64,000 nucleotides of DNA, taken from contig OY744473.1 in the NCBI GenBank assembly GCA_963556145.1, positions 4,774,001 to 4,838,000 of the forward strand, in the 5' to 3' direction. This document shows positions 23,001-34,548 of the stretch, in pieces (the first letter of the stretch is position 1; every line of letters starts with the position of its first letter). The notes under the pieces are model-generated. The model saw only the letters and a program-made list of their open reading frames with translations. It was not told the origin of the DNA and made no database searches. The stretch is from Hygrocybe punicea (Eukaryota; Basidiomycota; Agaricomycetes; Agaricales; Hygrophoraceae). Position numbers and translations under genes: made by a program.

Positions 23001-26000
23001 TAAGGTCTAATTGTTATCTGCTAGTGAGCTGCTTACCAGGCTGGACTTCAGTGGAAACAGAGACCCAAAGCCAGGATGAAAGTGAATCTAGCGATGACTC
23101 CTCCGATGCACGAGAGACCATTCCCAGAAACATAAAGAGGTTCAAGATGATGAAAGGTTGCCACAACCGTCAACTGACAAAGCCCCGCCATCCCAGATGC
23201 AAACACAAAGCCATTCCAGTTCCAGCAGTTGCATTTGTACTGTTAGGGAGGCATTCGGATCTATTCGATCACTACTACGATGGCCCTACGATCAAAGATG
23301 CCATAGGTTACACTAAACATTTGAATAATTTCCCTACCAACCCCTATGCCACTCCAGTCTTGCGTTCCAGCTGGGAATATTTCAAAGACTATGGGTATCG
23401 GATATTACAAGATTTTGCTGTGGCATTCAATTGTCAAGTGCCTATCTTGGTAGAAAATCATCTTCTTCCTGAAGTTGATCTGGTTAGTGATCCAGTCAGC
23501 GATACTTCGGTTATGTCTACAGCCACGTCTAAAAACAATCTTCTGGCGACAGATATTCGAAGGAAAGGTCTCCAGGACATGTTGATGTTTTCAGGGAATG
23601 TTACCCCATCTCTTGGACAGCAAGCCTTTGTAAATGGAAAGGATTCTCATAGCAATTACATCCTCCTCGATCCGACTTTGGACTCTGTCAGACTCGAGGA
23701 GCAGGAGGTTCATGTCACTCTTGACATAGACAGTGTCATCTGGATAACTCACGACATTCACATTCTTGGCTCCCTCAAACTCCACATGCTACCATACCTG
23801 AAGAGACAGGCCCCGATATCTAAGAACAATCACTGTCATGTGGAGATCCTTTTCCCCCCTTCTGACATGGATAGAGAATCTGGAACACGTAATGAGTGGT
23901 TCACCAAACCGGTCCCGCTGAGCCGCATACCCCACGTTCCATTTGCTCAGCTCAGTGAAGGAAGTGGAAGCTTCAATTTCTACATCTTCTTCCCCAGGAT
24001 GATGCACAGAAACGAGTCAACAGGTTATTGGGCAACATTGATTCCCTTGGAGGTGCAAAACCTGTGGATCTCCCAGGTCTTGATTCCAGCAGTTCAGCAG
24101 ACTAGTGCCCTTGGAGTGAAAGAATACTCCAACTTCACACTAAACGAGTGGCTCTGGAAATCAAGAGTGAACAACTTGCAGCAGACTTCCAAGACACTGA
24201 CTATCGACAACCTAACCGTCACAATGCTAGTCAGGACGATGAGAGACATTTTGGATAGAAATCCACAAAGATTGGACATGTATGGTTTCTTCTTATTCGT
24301 CATGGATGCTAGGGGGATAAAGCTGAATACTGCCACTATTCGCGGACGCGATAACGACCCTTTCGTGAACCTTCGGAACGAGACTCCAGGCTTGGCCTGG
24401 GACCACATGATGCTCCGAGAAAATGGACAGTTGTTGATGGACTTGGGCATATCCTACCATCCAGATCCACAAGATAAGGTTCCTGTAACTGGCTTGTGGA
24501 ACATAAATTCCACCCTGGTGTCCTATCAGAGAGCAGGATTCAATAGCCCCCAGATATATTCTCTCTGCACGATGGGTGGTTATGGTGGTATGCAAGCCAA
24601 CATGGAAGCAGTGAGGAGCCGATCAGTACAGCTCACCTTTCGCTCCACTTACAGTCTACTCTTCGAGTTGATTCGGAGGCCTGGCCAAGAGGAAAAGTTT
24701 TGCGCAGATGTAGAAGCCTACGACATGTCGGAAACCTTTGAGAGGACTTGCAAGGAGTTCACCGATATATACAATGGTTCTGTAACAAGGAACTTTGGTG
24801 TACGGGAGGAGATCAGAGGCAGTGGTTACGCCATCCAGAGTGCTATACCTGTCGCCAGACACCTAGTATGTACAGCTCTTTTTTCGGATCACTTTATAAC
24901 CCAATGACTTTCGGAACACTACCTGCAGGCTAGAGACTACCTTAGATCAGGTCCGATACTCTGGGTTCCATCATCGGCATTGTGTCTGTTCCTCAGTAAA
25001 CTCATTGCGGCGCTCCAAGATGCCCAGTCTATGCTATACAAGTCGCCGCCAGCAAACTATGGCCTGTTGACAAGCATAGTAATGCACCTTTTGAGGAATG
25101 TCTCCTTTTCTGTGCCATCCAAGCAGGCCTACCTCACTGAGGCACTTAAAGATCTCAACTATGATGCCTTCATCCATCGTTTTGGCATGTTTTTCCTCCA
25201 CGAACTCAGTTGGACCCGAAGGCGTCTACCTGATGTTGAGCAAACAGACAATGGTGACATTGAAAAAGCAATGGGCCTCCATCTGAGGGGATGGAGGAGA
25301 GCCACGAAACTTGTAGCCACGAAGACTCCAGGAAACACTGAACCAAATAATCATTACCCCTTGGGTGAAAGGCCTACATGGAACGAGATCAAGGCATGCC
25401 TCCAACATGATCCCATGAGTCTCATAAAACATTGGAGTTGGAATGAGCACTGGGATTTAGATGTAGATAGCTCCGAGCTTTTCGTTCAGTTCACTGCCGA
25501 TCTGTGGTCATCCCTGTGGCCCAGCGTGTTGTGCCGGCCACTGCCTTCGGTCACCAATTTACGTGAGGCCATGGAGATGTGGTCGGTTTCTGAGGTCCAC
25601 AGTCTTCTTGTGCATGTTTCATTCCTCCCAAATGCTAGCCGTATCGGGACTGCCAACCGGAACCAGTCGTGGTCTTTCCCCTCCCTGGTGGCTGTATATT
25701 TTCCAGATCCAGACCTGCCGATCTCCCCTCACTCAGCTTGGCACATATTCCGGACTCATGGTTATCTCAAGAGATATGCCCAGCTCAAGAGAGAGTGTTC
25801 AGACGAAGATTTTGAATCTCTCAAGGCGAATCTTGCGACCTTGTTGTTGCGGGTACACCGCATAGTCTTCTGTCTGATGCCAAGAGGAGGGGAACACTAT
25901 GGAAATCCAAATCTGGTTCCATAGAAATGCTCACAAACACACGGTACTACAAACTCCAGAGCATTGGACATGCTGCAAAAACCCAGACAAAGAGGGTGAT

Positions 26001-26304
26001 ACGTGTCAATGCTCATCCTGCTGAAATTTTGGCTCAGTTGAACAACCTTCACGCTGGCGTCCCTACGAATGTAACCCGTAAAAACCAAAGAAAACAGAAC
26101 AGATCTGCCAAAAGTCGAAACAAAAGAGAACCACCAAAGACAACACGACTTCCTACAAGAGTCAGTGTGCAGTCTGCTTGTCAGGGGGTTAGCCATAGCC
26201 ACAGTGGTAGCAGCAGTGATGCACATGAAAGAGGACAATCTCTGGATCGGATTACTTATAGCAGAGAGGAGTATAGCTTGGAGGATCTGTACTCTGACTA
26301 CTGA
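20010..26304 (+). pseudogene. Giant Ulp1-like (C48) peptidase gene, copy B, lightly damaged
   Basis: Start MRSKKIQTPEEFWLQNPE. The N-terminal exons are disordered and repeat-bearing: an exon ending AQEFP (20,352), a related exon pair (VSTVEKLNFQGTLA and VSAFERLNIEQTLA), a Glu-rich exon, and two exons with VTNVSLLS plus acidic Ser stretches up to 22,041. A GTTAGT...TATAG intron joins them to the C48 core: SNPSLWAVAVENI, MNMYLLMEW, HNHYFTACFDY (His), ADWSIWGGPRYW (Asp), FPQ|NGHDCGPW (Gln and Cys; Cys codon 22,651-22,653) across a 52-bp intron at the same place as in copy A. Then CPALECPH, DRCRICK, an acidic stretch, and about 1,000 unknown residues with an intron near 24,867-24,928. Lesions: a frameshift near 22,155, TGA at 22,371-22,373 next to the catalytic His, and a frameshift near 25,850 before the basic tail (to 26,304). 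Each lesion could be a sequencing error; together they suggest early decay. The BAH-PHD gene follows. Confidence 0.8.
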
Positions 26305-26445
26305 GTTAGATTACTGAGTTAGATGACTTAGTTGACCTGTATCGTCTAACCTGCATAGGATCACCTGATCAGCCGCTTTGAGAATAGTTGAACCTTCATC
26401 TTTCCATCCCCATTCTTATAAGGTATCATATACCGTTTTGACAAA

Positions 26446-27769
26446 ATGGTAACAAAGTCAGCAAGAAGTCAAGCATCCAACTCTTTGTTAACAAAGACCT
26501 CAAACAAGATATCTGTGAAAAAACAGGCAGGTGCTGTTCCGGTGGCCAAACCTGTGACCAAGAGAATGTGGGCTGGGATGACACCAATTACACAAATTTC
26601 TGGTTAGCATGTTTGATTATTGCTGGAGCTTTCAACCCACTATTGAGGCTGTCATGGCAGAGAATAACGGAACTGGACCTTTCTTAGTTGGGGACAAGTA
26701 AGGTCTTTGTCATTCTCACCTTGATAAGGATTAACCCCCATCTTTCCAGTGTTCTCATAAGGCCAGAGAGTAACCCAGATGGCAAAGAATGCAAGGAATC
26801 CATGTGGAAGGCAGTTATAGTTAATATTCGCCATAGAAAGCAGAACTACTTTGTGGAAGTGCTTTGGTTTTACTCTGCATCCAACATGATAAGCCATTTC
26901 AACACGAACAAAAAGGAGGGAGCGGTAATTGACTTGTGAGCCAGTCCATTTATTTTTGATGGAAATCCATTTGAGCCTGACACCAAACTGCAAAACCCTA
27001 CCGGAACACATTAGTTCTGAAAATGACTTCCACCCAAATGAGCTGATTCTGTCCGACCACAAACAATTCTTGTGTGCAACTACTATTTTTGGTAAGCCTT
27101 GGCTTGGGTTTCGGTTCTATGCTTAGCTGACACCACAATATGAATATTCCAAACTGATATCAGCTTCTTGTGAAATAGCTCATTTTGAACAAGAACTAGT
27201 TTGCCCGAAAAGTCTTGATGTGGATTTTTTCTTCCGGTAATTGCAACCATACTTTCCCATCAGTTTCAAAGCTAATAATATCACAGGTCAGGGTATAACA
27301 CATCCATTGTTGAATATAAGGTGGGTCCTATGTGAAAGTTGGATTGATTGATTGATAATATACAGTTATCTAGGGACCAGCAGCTACATGCCTGTGTGAG
27401 AGGCCATACCGTCCCCATGAGCAGACTCAGGCTCTTTGCTATTTTTGCAGACAGTGGTTCCATATACACTGTTTGAGGGTTGCGTCCTCGGAGGATGCAA
27501 AATTAATTCACTTGAAAAAGTGGGATTGCAAAGTGCTGCCAAATCTGTTGAGGTTAGCAATGGGTACAATGAGATGTGGCCATCCAAACACAATAGAGGG
27601 AGATTACAAGAGGGTTTACCAAGCACAATCTATTTTGGTTGCACACATGGATGGAGATGGTGATAGGTATCGGCAGTGGAAGGACAGGCATGGTGATGGC
27701 TCAGTCTTGGTGGTTCCAGGTCCAGAAGCAACACTTTATCTTTGCCCAGTTTGCAACTATGTTATATAG
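26446..27769 (+). CDS. BAH-PHD protein, copy B (appears intact)
   Basis: Start MVTKSARSQASNSLL with a Lys-rich tail. Downstream exons encode GTGPFLVGD, VLIRPESNPDG and WKAVIVNIRHRKQNYFVEVLWFYSAS, the core of a BAH domain. An intron GTGAGC to TTAG (26,936-27,012) restores DFSENDFHPNELILSDHKQF, the BAH end block. After a further intron the exon from about 27,385 encodes a PHD-like finger, CLCERPY, then CYFCRQWFHIHC, and the protein ends LYLCPVCNYVI before a stop at 27,769. BAH and PHD modules read nucleosomes or histone marks. Its relative lies at 7037-8040 beside the other C48 gene, upstream there and downstream here. The borders of the first intron (near 26,603-26,647) are uncertain. Expected size about 300 residues. 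Confidence 0.72.
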
Positions 27770-27779
27770 ATACTATAAT

Positions 27780-28550
27780 ATAAACCTGCCATAGTTCCGG
27801 TTCCATTTCCGGAAACTCGTACTAAAATAGAATAAACACAACAAGCCGATATCCTCATTTATATACCAAGTACAACTTCCATTCTACCCCATTACTTTGG
27901 TACTGTATAGTTAGGGCTTCTCTCAAAATCTTAGGTTAGGGAACAGAACTATGCACCGGACCAAGCTACCGGCCTGGACGGAAGACCAATCCAGCACGTA
28001 GCGTGTCTCCAAGTTTCCCATTAATAAAATGCAAAATGCGGTCTATATACACAGGACTTGGAAAGGGATTATGTTATGGACATGGCTTCCAGACCAGTGA
28101 TTGGACTAGATTGTTCAACTGGTTCTGGTTCCAGAACCATTGTTGAACCCAGAGTGATACACCATTCAAGGCCAACTCATGCAAATCTGAGGATTTGTTG
28201 GTGGTTACAACAATAGGTGACCCAGTGTGTTCAGCAACCAAGGGATGACACAGCCTCAGAAATTCACCAAAGCCTATCATGCCTGACAGAGATAATCAAG
28301 AATAAGATATCAAATTTCATTACTGTTGTCATTCGAGGTTGGAATCGTGATCTCCCACGTGATTTCACACATGTCAACTTGGGTTAGGGCAACGCACACA
28401 TTGGTTTGACCGTTATTCATTTGCCAATATGCTGAACTGGGAAGGGAAAGACCTTTGACTGTGATATGGTTACGATTGCTATGGAGGAGGGGGACTTCAT
28501 GTAAGTATGCTTTTTATATACTAGTCTCACTGAGATAGTATTGCGTAAAC
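27780..28550. other. No gene recognised
   Basis: Contains a GTTCCGGTTCCATTTCCGGAA palindromic stretch near 27,796, of the type scattered through the window. No credible exon was seen. Confidence 0.4.
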
Positions 28551-28554
28551 TTAA

Positions 28555-28746
28555 CTAGGATCTGGAGCCAAACTTGTCAGGTACACTGAGCTTCCTTTTT
28601 GCTGTCAAATTCTTCAATCTTTTAGATATGAGTCTTGCCGGTTTATAATGTGCTACAACTGTGGCGTGAGAATCCAAAATCATGGCGCATTCGAACTCCG
28701 TTTTAAAAAACTCTGCTTCAACCATGGCATCCATCCAGGTTGACAT
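28555..28746 (-). pseudogene. Possible copia-type protease scrap
   Basis: The minus-strand frame contains MILDSHATVVAHYKPARLIS, which resembles the protease region (LDSGAT, then an Arg-Leu-Ile/Phe block) of copia polyproteins, but the active-site Gly would be His. Nothing else of the element was identified, so this is a weak call. Confidence 0.2.
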
Positions 28747-29398
28747 CTGGCGGCTTCCGACGTCAGTTAGCAGTCAGGTCATTAATAGCCACTGCAGCAA
28801 CAAGGACATATGTCCTAGTTGTCAACCGGCAGCATCTGCTGCTGGTTGTAAAGAAATAATATGTTGGCTTCCGACAACATATTTAGTCCTTTGGCATCCG
28901 CCACTCTCACTTGCATGAAATCTTTGTAGCAGCTATGGCATCTGACATAGCTTCAGCTTGACAAGCAAAGGTTACAGATCAGGTGCTCTGAAACTTACAA
29001 AACTCAGAAACCTAGTTAGGCTGATGATAGCACCTGCCCAAGAGGCCCTGGGCTGGAAGCCCAGGTTAGTTGTCTATGAGTTTTATAAGCACACGAGACA
29101 TTGGACTTTTTTTCAGATGCACATTGCCAGTTTGGTGAATACACCATACAGTCTTCTGTGTCTAAAGTTACTCCATACCTGAAAAAACTTATTTTTCCTT
29201 ACCCAGTCTACGTTCCCTCAGTCTTTCCCTCAGTGTACCTTAGCTTTCTCCGAGGTTAGTGGTTACAGTAGTTCAACAAGAGTTAATCCATACAGGTTCA
29301 GAGTGCCTCTGGTTTTGACAACTTTTCATTCAGGAAAATCTGTTTTTTTGGCAAAGTTTGCAAGGAATGCTTTCGGTGCAGAAAGTGTTTAACAGTTC

Positions 29399-29470
29399 CA
29401 GGTGAAGCCAAGGTTCCGGGTGAAGCAACGGTTCCGAGTGAAGCAACGGTTCCGAGTGAAGCAACGGTGG
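29399..29470. repeat. Short tandem repeat, 18 bp unit
   Basis: The unit GGTTCCGAGTGAAGCAAC occurs about four times in a row with single-base changes (29,410-29,468). It encodes FRVKQR repeats on the plus strand, but no gene context was found. Confidence 0.85.
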
Positions 29471-30142
29471 AGTGAAGCTGAGAATTGCTTACAAGTCCCA
29501 GAGAAGGTCACATCTCTTAACGTTAACAGAGGTTCAGCGATGGTTCTTGTTCCACTTGGATCTACATGTATGACAGAACAGCCCATTTGGAATGTGTATT
29601 TGTCCCCTAGGCATTAGGGCTGTCCTTCAAGTTGCAAGCAAATTCGGAACTGGAACCAGTTCCATTTGGAAGATCGTTCTTAGGTTAGGGTCAACTCTAC
29701 ATCGTTGCAATATTATGTGCAGCCAAATATGCAGGTGATGTAAAGTAAAAGTCAAATCAAGTTGTTATCAGAGGTATATACACAAGCAATTTAAGAGCCC
29801 CCAACGAAACATTGTGACAGTTACTACAACCATGTCTTAGTTAATGAACCTGCCAGCCCTTGCTTGTGAGGGGTGGGGGAGTCAGAGAAGCATGGCGTGG
29901 TTGATATATTATATTCGTATTTGTGTTGATGTTAATCTCATTCCTGCCCACGCTGTTGATAGTCTTTGAGATGGACATGGTGGTTACTTTGATCGGATCT
30001 GGACCTGGATCTGGAACAAGACCTGGAACTGAACCCCAATTTGGCGATGCAACAGTTTCCATCTTGCAAACCCATAGGTCATTATTATGTTTTTTTACAT
30101 GTACTCCTTGGACAAGCAGAATTCAGAATTTTTAAATGTCAA

Positions 30143-31605
30143 TTAATTTAGGTAGAGACATGTTCTCAAGAGCTTCAAAGCTAAACAAAATTTTGCATCC
30201 CCCACTGCCCAGACACCCACTCGCTGTAGATGGAAATTCACCAGCTCTTCCCCACCATCCTCATTGAAAAGAGAAATGCTGATTATCAGCAGTGCTATTG
30301 CCTCCTTGACACCATCACGTTGGCTGGACATTTTTAAAACATTATTCATGTGGAATTGTAATAGCAAGGAAAAATCTTCGGCTCGATCAGAGCTGGGTTC
30401 TGGTTCAGGAGCTGTTGAATGAGGTGGAACCTGCATTATATCTCCATCAAACCAGCAACCACACAAGAGAAGGTTAAAACCAACCAGATTTGGAACATGT
30501 CTGGTTCTGAAGAGGCAGTTACGTGATTGATGAGCACCTCCCATGATCTGCAGCAAAAGGGCAGAGGACACAGTTTGGCAATCAGCCTGGATCCAGGCAT
30601 CGAATTTTCCCAACCATGTGCTTTGAGATGGGAAATCCAGGTTGAGATATAGGGTACGCAGTCATCGAGCAGGTTGCTTATGGTGCAACTGACGGATGAA
30701 TTGCTTGATGATATTTATCATCCCAGGAATCTTCATGCTGGTGCCAACAACAACCAGGAGGTCTGCACCACCTCTAGCAGTTGCTTTCAAGTCCTCCTTG
30801 ATTATGGAGCCAAGATAATCCTCTTCAGGATGGATCTGCTTGTACAGGACTATGTTAGGCAGCATTGCTGGGACTGACCGAGGTTGCTTTCCCATGGTTT
30901 TTTGCTGTTTCTGTTGTTCAATGCATGCCCCACAGAAAGGCAATCTGCCTGAATGCAAACAGTCGTGAAACTGTGAAAGGATGGAAATGTGTTGGCAAGC
31001 CGGACAGGGCATGTGTTTGAGTGTTCCGTGCAGCGGGATGCAGGTGGCTACAGGCAACTGTACATCACCTGGTCGATAAGTGGTAATGCCTGCTCTAGCC
31101 TCTAGGCCATCCACGTTTTGGGTGTAAACACGTAGTAGAGAACCTCGATCATGTGAAGCTTTGAGCAGTCGGTGGAAATGAGTTGGTACAGCTGAGTTGG
31201 CAGCAGTGGAAAGAGCAGCTATCAGGGTACAAAACTGCTTTCGGTGGGTGGAATTCTAGGCTCAAGATATATAATTAGCCGTCGAAAAACAAGCAGGGAT
31301 CACCCTTACAGAGAGGTGAGTTGAATCAAACATTTCCTTCAATTTTCTGTGGGGCATGTGAGGTAGACCTGGAACTGGCTGTCTGCTACGGAAGTCGGGG
31401 ATTCCAGCAGTGACAGATATTCCTGCTCCTGAAAAAAGAAAGATATCATATTTTAGCATAACCAGAATGTCATTGTTTGATGTTTTGATGATGTACCGCA
31501 TATGACAACCAAATGTTTTGCGTCAAGAATTGTAGAGATGACAGACTGAGCTTCAGCAGATCCCTCCAAGAGTGCAGACTCCTTGATGGTGAACTGGGAT
31601 GACAT
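30143..31605 (-). CDS. Sirtuin (SIR2-type deacylase) with extra C-terminal helical domain; in-frame TGA
   Basis: Start MSSQFTIKESALLEG at 31,605. Exon 1 ends LVVIC; an intron (31,496-31,429) leads to GAGISVTAGIPDFRS, the NAD-binding signature. A second intron (GTAAGG to CCTAG) leads to YTQNVDGLEARAG, the catalytic His motif PLHGTLK, a zinc site of CPAC and CGAC, and ADLLVVVGTSMKI. These are the defining motifs of NAD-dependent protein deacylases. In the same frame a TGA at 30,664-30,662 interrupts the usual end (LYLNLDFP, then FDAWIQAD), and the frame then runs open to 30,143. This tail holds an acidic linker and a helical domain (FHMNNVLKMSSQRDGVKE, NEDGGEE, HLQRVGV, LALKLLRTCLYL) like those at 17,540-17,770 and 61,100-61,380. 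The TGA may come from a CGA by C-to-T change; without it the protein would be about 470 residues. Likely nuclear by family habit; unproven. Confidence 0.82.
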
Positions 31606-31869
31606 GAATGAAGACCAGGAATGTCTGTGCATACACGTGCAAATATTGACTCAAGAAGACCCGGTTGAAAAGTTGTATGAAAGCTGAATGTCACAACCAA
31701 GAACAAACCAGTCAAGCAAATTGCAAAAACATGTGAATTGTTTTTTAAAACCGCTCTCAGAAGGTTAGGATGGTGGGTAGTTAGTAATAAAAAAAATGTT
31801 AAAATGACATAAAAATCATACCTGATCGCCAGGGTAGTTCCGGATCTGGATCCAATCACAGTAATCATC

Positions 31870-32930
31870 CACTAGGCTTTCTGCACACTTTTAAAAAAAT
31901 GGTGTGTTCAGTTAATCAATTAACTGAAGTATGCTGTGATGGAACCGGAACTGGTCCCAAATTACCCTGCAATTTTGAATAGGTTCAGGTGAAGATATTG
32001 AGTTTTTGGCTAAATCATTACAGAGTCTATTGTTTGGAGGAGGGTACTCCATATCTCATTTATATGCATAATACCAAACTGATATAAATCAGATTGAACA
32101 CCAAGTTTTTGATTGCTCACTGACCATCTGTGATTTATCTGCACCTGATGAGAATGGCCACAAGCTTCAGTTCAAATAATGCTTGTGGTACAGTTCTGAG
32201 ACTTAGCAAGTCTCCAACATATTACAGATATCTATGTGCTCATACAAAAAATGACAAAATAAAAATAAATAAATAAATATCAACCAGAATAAATATTTCC
32301 TCTCAACCTTTGCAACGGCAAATTCTCAAATATTATGATCTCTTTGATTGCCTCCGACTGCACGCCTCCACTGTTGAAGCTGTGGACTCATGTTCATGAC
32401 ATAGAAATGGAATGTCTGACCAAAGACCAGTTGATAAGCCTGTGGAAGAGCTGGCAACAAATTATAGAGGTTTCCGTTCTGCTTGACAGATATTCGGAAG
32501 TGATTGAGCAGTGGGAGTACAACAAATAACAGTGTTGTACGTATATATATATATACCCAGTGAAAAGTCCAAAGTTTAAAATAGTTTTCTGTCATGTAAT
32601 TACCATTCGATTTTTTTTTCTCCTTATTGCACTCTGGAACGAAGTTTGCTGATTTGAATATATCCAGAGCGATTAAAATTTCAAGTGAAAAACAATGCAA
32701 TGCTGTATGTACTAGTATGAACGAGCCCGTTTCCTGCTGCCCTGCTGCTAACCCCGCTCCCCCCGCTGCCTGTTCCCATTCTGCACTCCCCAGCTCCCCC
32801 ACTCTGTTCCACATTCCCCTCTCCTTGTCCTCCCTTCACCACCAGCAGCTCCCAGAGGGAAAAGGCTGTCTCTCTGGAGGCTCAAAATGGGCTGGCACCT
32901 TGTAAATTCATCGCCGCGTTCGATGCCGAC
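31870..32930. other. No gene recognised
   Basis: AT-rich DNA with a GGAACCGGAACTGGTCCC stretch at 31,940 and a short (TA)n at 32,543-32,556. Plus-strand frames around 32,627-32,905 are Ser/Pro-rich and face the gene at 32,945, so they are probably its antisense shadow or 3' flank. Confidence 0.4.
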
Positions 32931-32944
32931 CCTACAATTCTGGC

Positions 32945-33658
32945 TCACCGACTCCCACCATCCAGCCCACCCCCATCACAATCACGATCTACATCCCTGC
33001 TTACCGCCCTTGCGATTCGCTTCCCACACTTCCGCCGTTTATCATTCTGTCCCCTTTTCCACTCAAAGCTCACCTCTACAGAATCCACACCCCCGCCATT
33101 CGTGCCTGTGCCTGTGCTATGGTTGATGGTAGCGTTGAGGAAGGGAGATGTGAAAGTGGGGTTGGCGCCGTTGAGTCTATCGCTGGTGGATATGCCTGGT
33201 TGTGACTTGACATCGAATAGGAGGGAGGGAGGGGAATGGGTGGATGCGGGGATAGGCATGGGTATGGGAAGGGGTGTGGGTGAGGCGGTAGAGAGGGATG
33301 GGCGCTTGAAGTGCCGGGTTACATGGGAGGCGGCATTGGATGCAGCGTTGGGGATGCTTAGTGTGCGCTTGTGTGACTGTAGTAGCAGTGGAGCGGCGGC
33401 GGCAGAGTTGGGAGTGGCGTCTTTCTTCTTGAAGAGTTTGCCAAAGATGTCGCGCTTGTTGCAAGCCGGCGGGGACACCTCTGTAGTTAGGGCCCCGGGA
33501 GTCGGGTAGGTTTTCAAAGGACGGATGGACGGACTAATATGAAAGTTTAGATTGTTTGTCGGTGGGTAAAGAGGGAGAATACGGTGAGGGGGACTGACCT
33601 CTGTTGGATTCTTGTCTCGTTTTTCCTTTTTCCTTGCGCCATGGTCGTCTGCGGTCAT
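32945..33658 (-). CDS. Hypothetical Pro/Ser-rich basic protein
   Basis: An uninterrupted 237-codon frame starting MTADDHGARKKEKRDK. It has a basic start, an FGKLFKKKD segment, Pro/Ser/Thr-rich disordered stretches (SPTPLPIPMPIPASTHSP) and an Arg-rich end. A potential intron (GGTCAGTCCCCC donor near 33,597) exists but is not needed for an open frame. No family recognised. It is GC-richer than its surroundings. Upstream, on the same strand, lies a small gene broken by hAT-B; the two might once have been one gene, though a stop lies between them. Confidence 0.45.
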   Translation of the reverse strand: MTADDHGARKKEKRDKNPTEVSPPHRILPLYPPTNNLNFHISPSIRPLKTYPTPGALTTEVSPPACNKRDIFGKLFKKKDATPNSAAAAPLLLQSHKRTLSIPNAASNAASHVTRHFKRPSLSTASPTPLPIPMPIPASTHSPPSLLFDVKSQPGISTSDRLNGANPTFTSPFLNATINHSTGTGTNGGGVDSVEVSFEWKRGQNDKRRKCGKRIARAVSRDVDRDCDGGGLDGGSR

Positions 33659-33782
33659 TGTGTCAGACTACTGTGACTGTGGCACCCACATGTACATACG
33701 CGCCGAGACACGTAATCCGATGTCCTTATTCGCTCCAACACCATCGTACTGGCACATCCTGACCAGCGAGCAGTAGATGAGG

Positions 33783-34515
33783 TAGTGTTGCCGAAGTTCG
33801 GTTCGGTCCGGTTTTTCACTATTTTTGAAAAACCGGAACCGGAACTGATGGTTCGGTTCAGCAAAATGCCAAACCTGAACCGGAACCGTGTCGAACGGTT
33901 TCATGGTGTTCGGTCTGCGTTCAAACGCGGTTCGAACCGCGAACCCACCTCCAAATACCTCGCGCGGGCCAGACGTGCGTCAATTGACATGGCTGTCACC
34001 CTCACGAGGTAGATGGGGGCTCCGTCTGTTTTTGCGAGGTTGGGTTGGGGCCAGGCACTTCCCATGGGCGTCCGCGCATGCTACCTACCTCGCGAAGAAT
34101 GGGGACGCGTCAATTGACACGCTCCGTCTGTTTTCGCGAGGTTGGATGGGGCCGGGGACTTCCTATGGGCGTCCACACATCAATTGACGTGGCTAGGGCG
34201 TGTTCGTGAGGTGGGTCTTCGTCGTCGCCTCGTCCATTCCCCTCGTTAGCCGATGTTGTTGGGACTGGATTTGGGGGACGTACCTGGCTGCTGCCGCCGG
34301 TGTTGCTCTGCTGCTGCTGCTGCTGCTGCTGCTGTTGTTGCGGTGCTGTTGTGGTTGCCGCTGTGCTGCTGCTGCTGTTGCCGTTGCTGCTGCTGCTGCT
34401 GTTGTTGCGGTGCTGTTGCCGCTGCGCTGCTGCTGCTGTTGCCATTGCCGTTGCTGCTGCTGCTGTTGTTGCGGTGCTGTTGCTGTTGCCGCTGCACTGC
34501 TGCTGCTGTTGCCGT

Positions 34516-34548
<33 letters not shown>

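Noticed and set aside
32627..33509. Plus-strand frames opposite the gene at 32,945-33,658
   Set aside because: They mirror the Pro/Ser-rich minus-strand frame, which has the better start and length.
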